From positions 1-48,299 of the forward strand of contig CAMHIS010000011.1 of the NCBI GenBank assembly GCA_946185285.1: a stretch of 48,299 nt of DNA. Direction: 5' to 3'. Positions 17,556-25,234 of the stretch are shown here, in pieces; within the stretch, counting starts at the first letter, position 1, and the number at the start of each line of letters is the position of its first letter. The notes under the pieces were generated by a model, which worked only from the letters and a program-made list of their open reading frames with translations, was not told where the DNA came from and searched no databases. Origin of the DNA: an uncultured Prevotellaceae bacterium. GTDB taxonomy: Bacteria; Bacteroidota; Bacteroidia; Bacteroidales; Bacteroidaceae. A program made the position numbers and the translations under genes.

Positions 17556-18347
17556 TCAATTGGTTAATTGCCTGACGGGGAAAGTAAAGTAGGTGTCGGG
17601 GAAAGGCTCGTCCTTCAGTGTGAAGTGCCACCACTCGGTGTCGAAGGGCTTGAAGCCGTGACGGAGCATAGCCCGGCGGAGAATCATGCGGTGCTCGAAC
17701 TGTTCGGCGGTGATACTCCTGGCGACGGGACTTTTACTATTATCGCCCGTAAACTCGCCAGTCTCAGGGTTACCGCAGAAGTCGGGATGACTCTCAGGGC
17801 CGAACCAGTCGAAGGTGCCGCCCATGTCGAGCTCCTTTTCGGTAGTCATGTCGAAGAGCGTCAGGTCGAGGGTTGAACCACGCGAGTGACCGCTCTTGGC
17901 ACAGATATATTCCTGGGGGAAAAGTACGTTCTTATCGAGGTCGGGATAGAAGTAGGTCTTCATGCGAGTATCGGGAATGTCTTCAGCCCAGCGGACGAAG
18001 TGGTCAACGGCCTTCTGCGGACGATAGGCATCGTAGATTTTCAGACGGTAGCCCTGCTTGACGACATCGTCGCTCACGGCCCGCAGACTGTCGGCAGCCT
18101 GCTTTGTCAGCAGGGCCGTCGGCTGTAGGTATCCGTCGATGCGGTCGCCCACGAAGTTGTAAGTTCCGAAGTAGCGAATCTCAAGAATAACATCGGGCAC
18201 GACGTCAGTCAGCGTCACAAACTGGCTTGCGTCCTCGGTCGGGCTGATGACAGCCTTTTCTTCGGTACTCTTACGACAACCACAAACCGCCACGACACAG
18301 CAGAGTGTCATGGCGGCGGTAAGTTTCCAAAGTTTCATCTGTTTCAT
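17556..18347 (-). CDS. VanX-like D-alanyl-D-alanine dipeptidase (M15D), lipoprotein
   Basis: 263 residues with a lipoprotein signal ending VAVCGC (Cys24). The M15D zinc site is intact: SGHSRGSTLDL gives His154 and Asp161, and DTEWWHF gives Glu238 as base and His241 as the third ligand. DAYRP (Arg109) matches the conserved transition-state Arg. The enzyme splits D-Ala-D-Ala. In organisms without vancomycin-resistance genes, as here (no vanHA or vanRS nearby), this class salvages D-Ala released from peptidoglycan. Lipidation suggests action in the periplasm. It sits 11 bases after the beta-barrel gene in the envelope operon. Confidence 0.88.
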   Translation of the reverse strand: MKQMKLWKLTAAMTLCCVVAVCGCRKSTEEKAVISPTEDASQFVTLTDVVPDVILEIRYFGTYNFVGDRIDGYLQPTALLTKQAADSLRAVSDDVVKQGYRLKIYDAYRPQKAVDHFVRWAEDIPDTRMKTYFYPDLDKNVLFPQEYICAKSGHSRGSTLDLTLFDMTTEKELDMGGTFDWFGPESHPDFCGNPETGEFTGDNSKSPVARSITAEQFEHRMILRRAMLRHGFKPFDTEWWHFTLKDEPFPDTYFTFPVRQLTN

Positions 18348-18358
18348 TCAAACAAGAA

Positions 18359-19066
18359 TCAGAGTTTAATCTTGTAACCAATGGTAAGCGAGAACACACC
18401 GTTGCGGCTGTCCTTCTCACCAGGCTCTTTGTCCTTATTCACCTTGGTGACACCGATGTTGTAGCGGGCATCGAGAACAAGGTGGTTGTTGAATTCGTAG
18501 CTTACGCCAACGGGAATAGAGAGGTCGAACTTGTTGCATTCGTCCTTGAACGACTCTTCAACATCGGTGCTCTGATTGACGTTTAAGCCATTCTGGGTTC
18601 CTGATGCCGTAGCAGTCATCTTTAACTTGGCGCTGGTAAGGAAACCCATTTGAACGCCAGTACGCAGGGCCAGTCCCTTCCATACATAGAAGTTGGCCGT
18701 CAAGGGTATGCTCAGGTAACTGGTCTCTGCCTTAGTGTCCTTGATTTCAACGGTCATGCCGTTCTCTTTATGCTTCCAGTCCTCCCATCCGCTACCGGTC
18801 TGCGCCCAGTTGAGGCCGGCAGACAGACTGACGAGCGGCGAGAGCTGATACTCCATGTCGGCACCGACGAAAAGACCAACGGCAGGCCTGGTGTCAAGAT
18901 TGACATCACCAAATCCGGCAATGGGGATGTCGATTTTCTCCATATTGCTCATCATGGAGGCTGTGAAACCGACACGCGGCTGGACGCTGAATGTTCCAGG
19001 TTCATACTGTGCACTCGCAGTCATAACGGCCATCATCATCGTGGCCATAACGAAAAACTTCTTCAT
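18359..19066 (-). CDS. Outer-membrane beta-barrel protein (PorT/OMP_b-brl family)
   Basis: 235 residues with a signal peptide ending MTASAQ. The body alternates amphipathic strands (VQPRVGFTASMMSN, AVGLFVGADMEYQLSPLVSLSAGLNW, YLSIPLTANFYVWKGLALRTGVQMGF, VSYEFNNHLVLDARYNIGV) and ends FSLTIGYKIKL, the usual pattern of the small 8-10-strand Bacteroidetes porin-family barrels. It lies 7 bases after the Bor-like lipoprotein and 11 before the dipeptidase, so it is co-transcribed. Its role is unknown; it may be structural or a small pore. Confidence 0.85.
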   Translation of the reverse strand: MKKFFVMATMMMAVMTASAQYEPGTFSVQPRVGFTASMMSNMEKIDIPIAGFGDVNLDTRPAVGLFVGADMEYQLSPLVSLSAGLNWAQTGSGWEDWKHKENGMTVEIKDTKAETSYLSIPLTANFYVWKGLALRTGVQMGFLTSAKLKMTATASGTQNGLNVNQSTDVEESFKDECNKFDLSIPVGVSYEFNNHLVLDARYNIGVTKVNKDKEPGEKDSRNGVFSLTIGYKIKL

Positions 19067-19073
19067 AACTCAA

Positions 19074-19379
19074 CTATCTGGTCGGCTCGTAATAGTAAGT
19101 AGTTGACGGGGTGTAGATACCCCATGTGAGACCAGCGAGGAAGCCGTCCCAGAAAGTCTGCTTGGTCTTCATGGTGAAGCGCTTGGTGTCCTTCACATGG
19201 TTCTCAGCCTTGTCCTGCGTGGGCTGTACAAGACCATAGATGAACTGCTGGTTCTTCACCTTGGCAACCTGTGTCATAGGCTCACCGGGATTCATACCAA
19301 CGCTGACATTCTGAACGTAGCATGACTGAAGCATCAACATAGCGCAGACGCTTAACGCGCATAAAAACTTCTTCTTCAT
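19074..19379 (-). CDS. Bor/Iss-like lipoprotein
   Basis: 101 residues from ATG 19377-19379, chosen because MKKKFLCALSVCAMLMLQSC is a lipoprotein signal (Cys20). The C-terminal half TKQTFWDGFLAGLTWGIYTP closely follows the ending of phage lambda Bor (QTFVNGLLGFITLGIYTP), and FIYGLVQPTQ matches its FFVSGIGQKK segment. Bor and Iss are outer-membrane lipoproteins linked to serum survival in enterobacteria; here the function is unknown. It is the first gene of a four-gene envelope operon with its own promoter. The usual Cys of Bor (KICGG) is absent. Confidence 0.7.
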   Translation of the reverse strand: MKKKFLCALSVCAMLMLQSCYVQNVSVGMNPGEPMTQVAKVKNQQFIYGLVQPTQDKAENHVKDTKRFTMKTKQTFWDGFLAGLTWGIYTPSTTYYYEPTR

Positions 19380-19440
19380 AATGATAACAATTAATGGGTT
19401 AAACTTATATACTCTTTTGATTCTTTTATACTTTCGCCTG

Positions 19441-19471
19441 CAAAAGTAATCTTTTTTTGCTAAACAGCAAA
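19441..19471 (-). promoter_or_regulatory. Promoter of the bor-like/OMP/dipeptidase/lipoprotein operon
   Basis: Minus strand TTTG (19468-19471), 19 bases, TACTTTTG (19441-19448), about 60 bases before the first start codon. It matches the Bacteroidetes consensus TTTG-N19-21-TAnnTTTG. Confidence 0.7.
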
Positions 19472-19501
19472 ATAAAACAGCATCTTTGTGAGGGCTTCTG
19501 C

Positions 19502-20410
19502 CTATTTTGGTTCGATTGATAGCCGCCAACGGCGCAAGTCGAACACAACGCGGCGCAATCGCGAGAAGAAATCCATGCCTAAGCGGCTCTCATAGCCAGC
19601 CGTAGAATGGACGGTCATCGTGGGCAGAACGGCACTCTTGCGGTCGATGCGCAGGGGGAAGTCACTGAGTGCATACTCCACGGCCGTAACGATGCCGCCG
19701 ATACCGACATACCTGACGGTGTCGGCACGACTGTCAGCCTCGACACTGGCTGTGTTATTATTATAATAGGTGTGGTCGAGGGCCGAGTGGGTGGCCCCGA
19801 GGTCGGGAATCAGCTGCAGCGAGTCGTTGGCAGTGACCGTCAGCACATTGTCAACCAGGTCGAGGTTGGAGCGTCGCGTGCGCTTCTGCTTCTTCTTTGG
19901 TTTGCGAGGGGCGGTGATGAGGTGCGTGACGAAGTCGACGGTTGTCTTGCCAAGAACCTCCAGCAGCGGACGGCCAACGACCAGCTGCAGATGGTCGAGA
20001 TAGCGGTCGTAGGCCTCATCGCCGGTCTCGGCAGAAACCACGAGGAAGGGCACGTGGCGCAGGGTAAGCAGGCCGATGGTGAGCGAGTCGGCTACGGCGC
20101 GCTGCACCGTCACGGTGTCCATTCCCTCTACGCTGACGCTGTCGTTGAGCAGTCGCAGGCCGTATCTGTCGATTAGCTGCGGAGAGACGACGCTGGTACT
20201 GGCTCCTGTGTCGAGTGTGAAGATGGCCCGTCGGCCGTTCAGCGTGCCCGGCAGACGAAGCGCTACGCCCCGACTGCCCGGCGGCCCCACGGAGTCGATG
20301 TCGAAGTGCATCTCCACGTCGTAACGGCTCGGCTCCCGTTCATAGAACGATTGCGCGCTGACCGTCTGTGCCGTCATCAGCCCCGACAGAAGCAACAACC
20401 TATATACCAT
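19502..20410 (-). CDS. Retropepsin-like aspartyl protease, secreted
   Basis: 302 residues from ATG 20408-20410. An upstream extension exists, but the signal peptide MVYRLLLLSGLMTAQTVSAQ starts here. The active-site motif FTLDTGASTSVVS has Asp67. A second motif, IPDLGATHSALD (Asp203), lies in the other half, so the chain appears to carry both halves of a pepsin/retropepsin site. A basic stretch (RKPKKKQKRTRR) links them. The terminal segment YESRLGMDFFSRLRRVVFDL matches the G.D.L....V..D pattern of gag-polyprotein aspartyl proteases. The start overlaps the patatin stop by 11 bases. A periplasmic location is likely. Confidence 0.78.
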   Translation of the reverse strand: MVYRLLLLSGLMTAQTVSAQSFYEREPSRYDVEMHFDIDSVGPPGSRGVALRLPGTLNGRRAIFTLDTGASTSVVSPQLIDRYGLRLLNDSVSVEGMDTVTVQRAVADSLTIGLLTLRHVPFLVVSAETGDEAYDRYLDHLQLVVGRPLLEVLGKTTVDFVTHLITAPRKPKKKQKRTRRSNLDLVDNVLTVTANDSLQLIPDLGATHSALDHTYYNNNTASVEADSRADTVRYVGIGGIVTAVEYALSDFPLRIDRKSAVLPTMTVHSTAGYESRLGMDFFSRLRRVVFDLRRWRLSIEPK

Positions 20411-21245
20411 TCTTGCAAAACTGTTCTCCCAAACGGAAGCCCTCTTCGTAAAGGGCCTCCAACTTACGTGTGTCGCGGCAGATGCGGTCAACCACCATCG
20501 GCCGCTCAGGGCGTATGCAGATGACCTCGCCCCAGTCCTCCATCCGCTCTATCAGTGCCAGCTGGTCGTTGTATGCCTCGACGTGGTGGCTCAGTACGAC
20601 CCGCAGTCGGGGGTACTCCTTATAAAACAGACGGGGAACCTTGAAGTCGGGCTCGGCAGAGCGGAAGCCCCGGTTGCGGGTCATGATGACCACATTCGGC
20701 GAGAAGCCCTTGTCGACGGCCCGCACGACGGGGATGGAGTCGACGATGCCGCCGTCGAGCATCGGAATACCGTCGACCTCGGTTATCTGAGCCACGTATG
20801 GCAGCGACGAACTGGCCTTGACGATAGCCGTCAGTCGGCGGGCGTCCTGCTTCTCGCTCAGATAACAGGCACGCCCCGTCAGACAGTTGGTGGTGACCAT
20901 CTCGAACGTAGCGGGATTCCTTCGGTAGGCGTCGTAGTCGTAGGGCACAATCTCGTTGGGGAACCGCTCGTAGAGGATGATCGGGTCGAAGATGCTGCCC
21001 TGGGTGATGAGGTTCTTCAGCGATATGTAGCTGTACTTCTCGAGCATATCGATGAGGGCATAACGGGTGCGCCGTGGCTGACGGCTCATATACGACAAGC
21101 CGTTGCAGGCACCGGCAGAAACGGCTACGACATAAGGGAAATAGAGTTCGTACTTCATGAAGGCATCGAGCACGCCCGAGGTGAACACCCCGCGCATACC
21201 GCCTCCTTCGAGCACCAGTCCCGTCTTACTGCCTATCATTGCCAT
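20400..21245 (-). CDS. Patatin-like phospholipase (paralog of the one at 15488)
   Basis: 281 residues. Catalytic parts are the oxyanion loop GGGMRG (residues 14-19), nucleophile Ser43 in AVSAG (the first Gly of GxSxG is Ala) and DGG with Asp164. It probably hydrolyses acyl esters of lipids. M1 (21245) and M3 (21239) are both possible starts, and both lie inside the 3' end of the GH115 gene in a repetitive stretch. It is sandwiched by overlaps between a glucuronidase and a protease, so the three are probably one transcript even though their functions look unrelated. Confidence 0.85.
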   Translation of the reverse strand: MAMIGSKTGLVLEGGGMRGVFTSGVLDAFMKYELYFPYVVAVSAGACNGLSYMSRQPRRTRYALIDMLEKYSYISLKNLITQGSIFDPIILYERFPNEIVPYDYDAYRRNPATFEMVTTNCLTGRACYLSEKQDARRLTAIVKASSSLPYVAQITEVDGIPMLDGGIVDSIPVVRAVDKGFSPNVVIMTRNRGFRSAEPDFKVPRLFYKEYPRLRVVLSHHVEAYNDQLALIERMEDWGEVICIRPERPMVVDRICRDTRKLEALYEEGFRLGEQFCKNGI

Positions 21246-23667
21246 TTCCGTTATCGTTATCGTTAAGGTTAGCGTTAGCGTAACTCACTTGCTGAACGAG
21301 CTTTCCCGGATCGCCGATGACGAGCGAGAGCGTGTGACGGCTACGGCTGCGGTCGAGGGGCAGCTTGAGCATAAAGTCCTTGCGGTTCTCCAAGACCTGG
21401 CGCTTCCAGGGAGCCGACCACTCGGTAAACCGGTTCTCGCAGACCACGGGCTCGCATCCGTCAATGCTGATGCCGAAGCGGTTGCTGCGGTCGATGCTTA
21501 CCGGCCAGAGAGGCACGCAGGAGATGCAGACGCTGACGGAGTCGCCCTCGGCCTCAATGGGAATGTCAATGTGGGGCGACGACAGCGAGGCGGGATTGCA
21601 GACGGCATCGAAAGGCTCGCCCAACTGCAGCACCGTCCAGTCGGGACCCATTCCCTCAATGAGCCGGAAGGGAGCTGAGGGACGCAACCCTCCGAGCGCC
21701 ACCATGTGGGACAGCTTCGTGTAGTGCTGGTCGCGGGGCAGACGATAGCGGTCAGTAGGACTATCAACAAGGTCGGGCATCTGCTGGTACAGAGCCACAA
21801 AGCCGCGGGGAATCTCCGACATCATTTGGTTCCACTTGCCACCAAGCTGCTGGTTGTACTGGTTCAGCAGTGCCATCAGACTGTCCTGGGCGGCACGGCT
21901 CTCGCGGGCAGCATCGGCGCTGCCCGTCTCGTGGTTCCGTTGTGCCATCAGGAACTTGCGGTTCATCTGGTGAGCCGACTTCACGGCGTAGCCTAACATC
22001 TCGAAGAAGGCGGGTCGGTAGTCCGCCGACAGCGAGCCCTCGATACGCTCAGCGGTATCGGCGATGGTGCGGTAGTCAGCGAGGCGCTGTTGGGCGGTGC
22101 CGTCGGCAAACGAGAAGTCGCTGTCGTGCAGGCGTGAGTTCTCATCGTTGTCCCATTCTATCTCGTAGCCCATAAACTCCGGCTTGCGCTGCCAGGCCAG
22201 TCGGTAGTAGGTGTCGAGCAACTGCTGGAAGTCGCCTTCAAACTGCTGTCCGAAGATGCCGGCGAGCCAGCGGGCCTGCCAGCGGTTGGCGTTCTGGTAG
22301 CTGAAGGCCGGTAAGTCCCAAGCCATCTCGAAGAACTGCGTCATCTCAATTTCCATCGGTTTGATGTCGCCCACGTTCAGCAGCCAGTAGCGGTCGGCAC
22401 CGGCATCGTAGGCCTTCTTCAGTTCCTCGTACATCAGCGCCGGGGCCGTGGTGGCTATCCAGAGGTTGTCGTGGGGCGTACCGAGATAGCTGAGGTGGTA
22501 GTAGACGCCTGCCCCGCCCCGTCGCTGCCGCTCCTGGGCATTGCTCACGCGCTTCATATAGCCGTAGTTGTCGTCGGGCCAGACGATGGTGATGTCGTCG
22601 GGCACGCGGAGTCCGGCGTCGTAGATGTCGAGCGTCTCCTTATAGGGCACGAAGATCTGCGGAATCTCCTCGGCAGCACGGCCCTTATGGCGCTGCAGAA
22701 TCTCGCGCTGGTCGGCGAAGACCTGCTCCAGCGTGCGGGCACGGACACGAGGGTCGGTAGAGCCTTTCATGGCCTCGTCGTGCAGGCCGCGCATGCCCAT
22801 CGTGTAGATATTGTCATACTGGGCAGTCTGGTGGATGCGGTCGTCGAGCTTCTGCCAGATGGTCTTTTTATTGGTCACGTAGTTCCACTCGCCGTCGCGC
22901 TCCTTCGTCCACTCCGAGGGGGCGGCGTTGTTGAAGAGCAGCGGCTCGCAGTGACTGGTGGTAATCATAATGCCCCACTCGGCCGCCTTCACCTGACTTT
23001 CGGGATGGCTGTAGAACGCACCGGTGCAGGTGTGCATGGCGGGTGCCAGCATATTGCCCTTCAGGCGCAGAATGAGCTCGCACACCTTGTCGTAGGTCTT
23101 GGGACCGATGTCGCCCAACTCGCGCTCGAAGTTCTCTGCCGCCCACGTCTTGAGTCCCCAGTCCTCGTCGTTGATGAAGATGCCGCGATACTTGACCGTG
23201 GGCGACTGCGACGTGTAGTTCTCCACGTAGTCGAGTGTCGGCTGCTGCCTCACGGGGACGTCGGCCCACCAGTACCACGGCGACACGCCGATGCGCTCGC
23301 TGACATGCAGCACGCCGTAGGCCAGACCACGGGCATCGCTGCCGACAATGATCAGCCGCTGTGCGCGAGTCACGATCTTGTAGCGCTCCCACGAACCGCG
23401 GATGTCGTCGGCACTCACTTCGGGACACAGGGCCGGCAGCCTGTCAACCGTCGATAGTATAACCGCAGGGCCGCCCTTGACAGCTGTTCCCACCGTGGGC
23501 TGCGTGCCCGTCACGCGCCGGATGTCCTCGCTCAGCGTCACTGCCATCTTCTTGACAAGGGCTGCATCGCGGCTGTCAGTCACAATGGTACAACGCTTCA
23601 GGTCGACGGCACTGGCGGCTGTTGCCATCATCAGTCCCGCACATAATATAAATAGGTAATGCTTCAT
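21226..23667 (-). CDS. Glycoside hydrolase family 115 (alpha-glucuronidase)
   Basis: 813 residues with a signal peptide ending TAASAVD. The N-terminal GH115 domain shows ITRAQ-type strand sequence, GVSPWYWWADVPV, then KYRGIFINDEDWGLKTWA, LRLKGNMLAPAMH and a SHCEPLLFNNA segment, all in family order. The mid-region HLSYLGTPHDNLWIATTAP and RYWLLNVGDIKPMEIEMTQF are also GH115-like. GH115 enzymes remove (4-O-methyl-)glucuronic acid from xylan side chains. At 813 residues it lacks room for the full C-terminal domain seen in some relatives. The last residues (NANLNDNDNGNGND) come from an AACGATAACGATAACGG hexamer tract. It is first in the overlapping GH115-patatin-protease run. Confidence 0.88.
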   Translation of the reverse strand: MKHYLFILCAGLMMATAASAVDLKRCTIVTDSRDAALVKKMAVTLSEDIRRVTGTQPTVGTAVKGGPAVILSTVDRLPALCPEVSADDIRGSWERYKIVTRAQRLIIVGSDARGLAYGVLHVSERIGVSPWYWWADVPVRQQPTLDYVENYTSQSPTVKYRGIFINDEDWGLKTWAAENFERELGDIGPKTYDKVCELILRLKGNMLAPAMHTCTGAFYSHPESQVKAAEWGIMITTSHCEPLLFNNAAPSEWTKERDGEWNYVTNKKTIWQKLDDRIHQTAQYDNIYTMGMRGLHDEAMKGSTDPRVRARTLEQVFADQREILQRHKGRAAEEIPQIFVPYKETLDIYDAGLRVPDDITIVWPDDNYGYMKRVSNAQERQRRGGAGVYYHLSYLGTPHDNLWIATTAPALMYEELKKAYDAGADRYWLLNVGDIKPMEIEMTQFFEMAWDLPAFSYQNANRWQARWLAGIFGQQFEGDFQQLLDTYYRLAWQRKPEFMGYEIEWDNDENSRLHDSDFSFADGTAQQRLADYRTIADTAERIEGSLSADYRPAFFEMLGYAVKSAHQMNRKFLMAQRNHETGSADAARESRAAQDSLMALLNQYNQQLGGKWNQMMSEIPRGFVALYQQMPDLVDSPTDRYRLPRDQHYTKLSHMVALGGLRPSAPFRLIEGMGPDWTVLQLGEPFDAVCNPASLSSPHIDIPIEAEGDSVSVCISCVPLWPVSIDRSNRFGISIDGCEPVVCENRFTEWSAPWKRQVLENRKDFMLKLPLDRSRSRHTLSLVIGDPGKLVQQVSYANANLNDNDNGNGNDRQ
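21234..21285 (-). repeat. Hexamer tract at the GH115/patatin junction
   Basis: The plus strand reads TTATCGTTATCGTTAAGGTTAGCGTTAGCG. It encodes the Asn/Asp-rich tail of the GH115 protein and, in the other frame, holds the patatin start. Confidence 0.65.
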
Positions 23668-23687
23668 CGTCCGCTCCTTTTTGCCTG

Positions 23688-23719
23688 CAAAGTTACGGTT
23701 TTTATCTCAAACGGACAAA
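23688..23719 (-). promoter_or_regulatory. Promoter of the GH115 gene cluster
   Basis: Minus strand TTTG (23716-23719), 20 bases, TAACTTTG (23688-23695), 21 bases before the GH115 start. It is divergent from the promoter at 23794. Confidence 0.72.
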
Positions 23720-23793
23720 GCCCTGACACACCTTTATCCGTAATAATTGCGTTAATCTTCTAAAAAACTGACTATTTATTCAGTTTTATTTTG

Positions 23794-23801
23794 TAACTTT
23801 G
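23794..23801 (+). promoter_or_regulatory. -7 element TAACTTTG of the aminopeptidase P gene
   Basis: TAACTTTG lies 28 bases before ATG 23830. No clear -33 TTTG is seen; the region is AT-rich. Confidence 0.55.
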
Positions 23802-23829
23802 CGCCAAATTAACTAAAAACAAAGCAAAA

Positions 23830-25230
23830 ATGTTTAGTAAAGAGACTTACGTTCGGCGGCGTGCCGAATTGAAACAGCTGGTAGGAGAGGGCATTATCGT
23901 GCTCTTCGGCAACAACGAGTCGCCCTGTAACTACCCGGCCAACGGCTATGCGCCATTCCGTCAGGACTCCTCGTTCCTCTACTATTTCGGACAGCACCGC
24001 GACGGACTGGTGGGCGTCATCGACATCGACAACAACGAGGAATGGCTCATCGGCGACGACATCGACATCGAGGACATTGTCTGGATGGGCTTCGTCCCCT
24101 CCGTGGCCGACCTCGCCGCCGAGGTAGGCATCACACGAACCGCCCCAATGTCCCACCTTGTCAGCCTATGCTGCAACACTGTTGCAGCACAGAGGACCAT
24201 CCACTTCCTGCCGCCTTACCGCCACGACACGAAGATCCAGATTATGGACCTGCTGGGCATCCACCCCTCGAAGCAGAAGGAGAAGGCCTCGCTGCCGCTT
24301 ATCAAGGCCGTCGTGAAAATGCGCGCCACGAAGAGCGCCGAGGAGATTGCCTACATCGAGGCCGCCTGCGACGTGGGCTATGTGATGCACACCACAGCCC
24401 AGATGCTCATCCGTCCTGGCGTCACCGAGCGCTTCGTTGGCGGACAGGTCGACGGCATCGCCCGTTCGCTGGCTCAGGGCAACAGCTTCGGCACCATCTT
24501 CTCACAGCACGGCGAGATTATGCATGGCTCACCGTCGGACGCGCCGTTGGAGGACGGCCGACTGGTGCTCTGCGATGCGGGCTGCGAACTGAACGATTAC
24601 TGCTCCGACCATACCCGCACGATGCCCGTCAACGGTAAGTTCACCCAGCGCCAGATGGAAATCTACTCGATAGTCGAGGCGTGCCACGACTACGTGCTTG
24701 AGGTGGCCAAGCCTGGCGTGAAGTATCAGGACGTCCACTTCGCCGTCTGCCGCCTGATGACCGACCGGCTGAAGGAACTGGGCCTGATGAAGGGCGACAC
24801 CGACGAGGCCGTCGCCGCCGGTGCCCACGCCATGTTCCTGCCCCACGGACTGGGTCACATGATGGGCATGGATGTCCACGACATGGAGAGCTTGGGCCAG
24901 ATCTACGTCGGCTTCGACGACGAGACGCGCCCGAACCTCGAACAGTTCGGCACCAACTGCCTCCGCATGGGCCGCCGCTTGGAGCCGGGCTTCGTGGTTA
25001 CCGACGAGCCGGGCATCTACTTCATCCCCCACCTCATCGACCTCTGGCGCAAGGAGGGACACTGCGCCGAGTTCCTGAATTTCGACAAGCTCGAGACCTA
25101 CAAGGACTTCGGCGGCATCCGCATCGAGGACGACCTGCTGATAACCACCGATGGCTGTCGCTTCCTCGGGCAGAAGCGCATACCCTACCATCCCCAGGAA
25201 TTAGAAGAATTTATGAACAATAAACAATAA
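23830..25230 (+). CDS. pepP: Aminopeptidase P (Xaa-Pro aminopeptidase, M24B)
   Basis: 466 residues, no signal peptide. The N-terminal AMP_N domain (residues about 5-140, with NYPANGYAPFRQDSSFLYYFG) precedes the pita-bread catalytic domain. All five metal ligands are present: Asp249 (LCDAGCEL), Asp260 (CSDHTRTM), His343 (HGLGHMMGMDVHD), Glu393 (VTDEPGIYF) and Glu433 (GGIRIEDD). It removes N-terminal residues that precede proline, using a dinuclear Mn/Zn centre, in the cytoplasm. The C1 peptidase gene follows within a few bases, and together with the phosphatase gene they form a likely co-transcribed set whose first two members serve peptide use. Confidence 0.93.
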   Translation: MFSKETYVRRRAELKQLVGEGIIVLFGNNESPCNYPANGYAPFRQDSSFLYYFGQHRDGLVGVIDIDNNEEWLIGDDIDIEDIVWMGFVPSVADLAAEVGITRTAPMSHLVSLCCNTVAAQRTIHFLPPYRHDTKIQIMDLLGIHPSKQKEKASLPLIKAVVKMRATKSAEEIAYIEAACDVGYVMHTTAQMLIRPGVTERFVGGQVDGIARSLAQGNSFGTIFSQHGEIMHGSPSDAPLEDGRLVLCDAGCELNDYCSDHTRTMPVNGKFTQRQMEIYSIVEACHDYVLEVAKPGVKYQDVHFAVCRLMTDRLKELGLMKGDTDEAVAAGAHAMFLPHGLGHMMGMDVHDMESLGQIYVGFDDETRPNLEQFGTNCLRMGRRLEPGFVVTDEPGIYFIPHLIDLWRKEGHCAEFLNFDKLETYKDFGGIRIEDDLLITTDGCRFLGQKRIPYHPQELEEFMNNKQ

Positions 25231-25234
25231 GACA

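Noticed and set aside
17556..18347. VanX-like gene as part of a vancomycin-resistance cluster
   Set aside because: No vanH, ligase or two-component genes are nearby, and the protein is a lipoprotein in an envelope operon, so D-Ala-D-Ala salvage is more likely.
22471..23457. 328-codon plus-strand frame opposite GH115
   Set aside because: Antisense shadow. The GH115 motifs on the minus strand are unambiguous.
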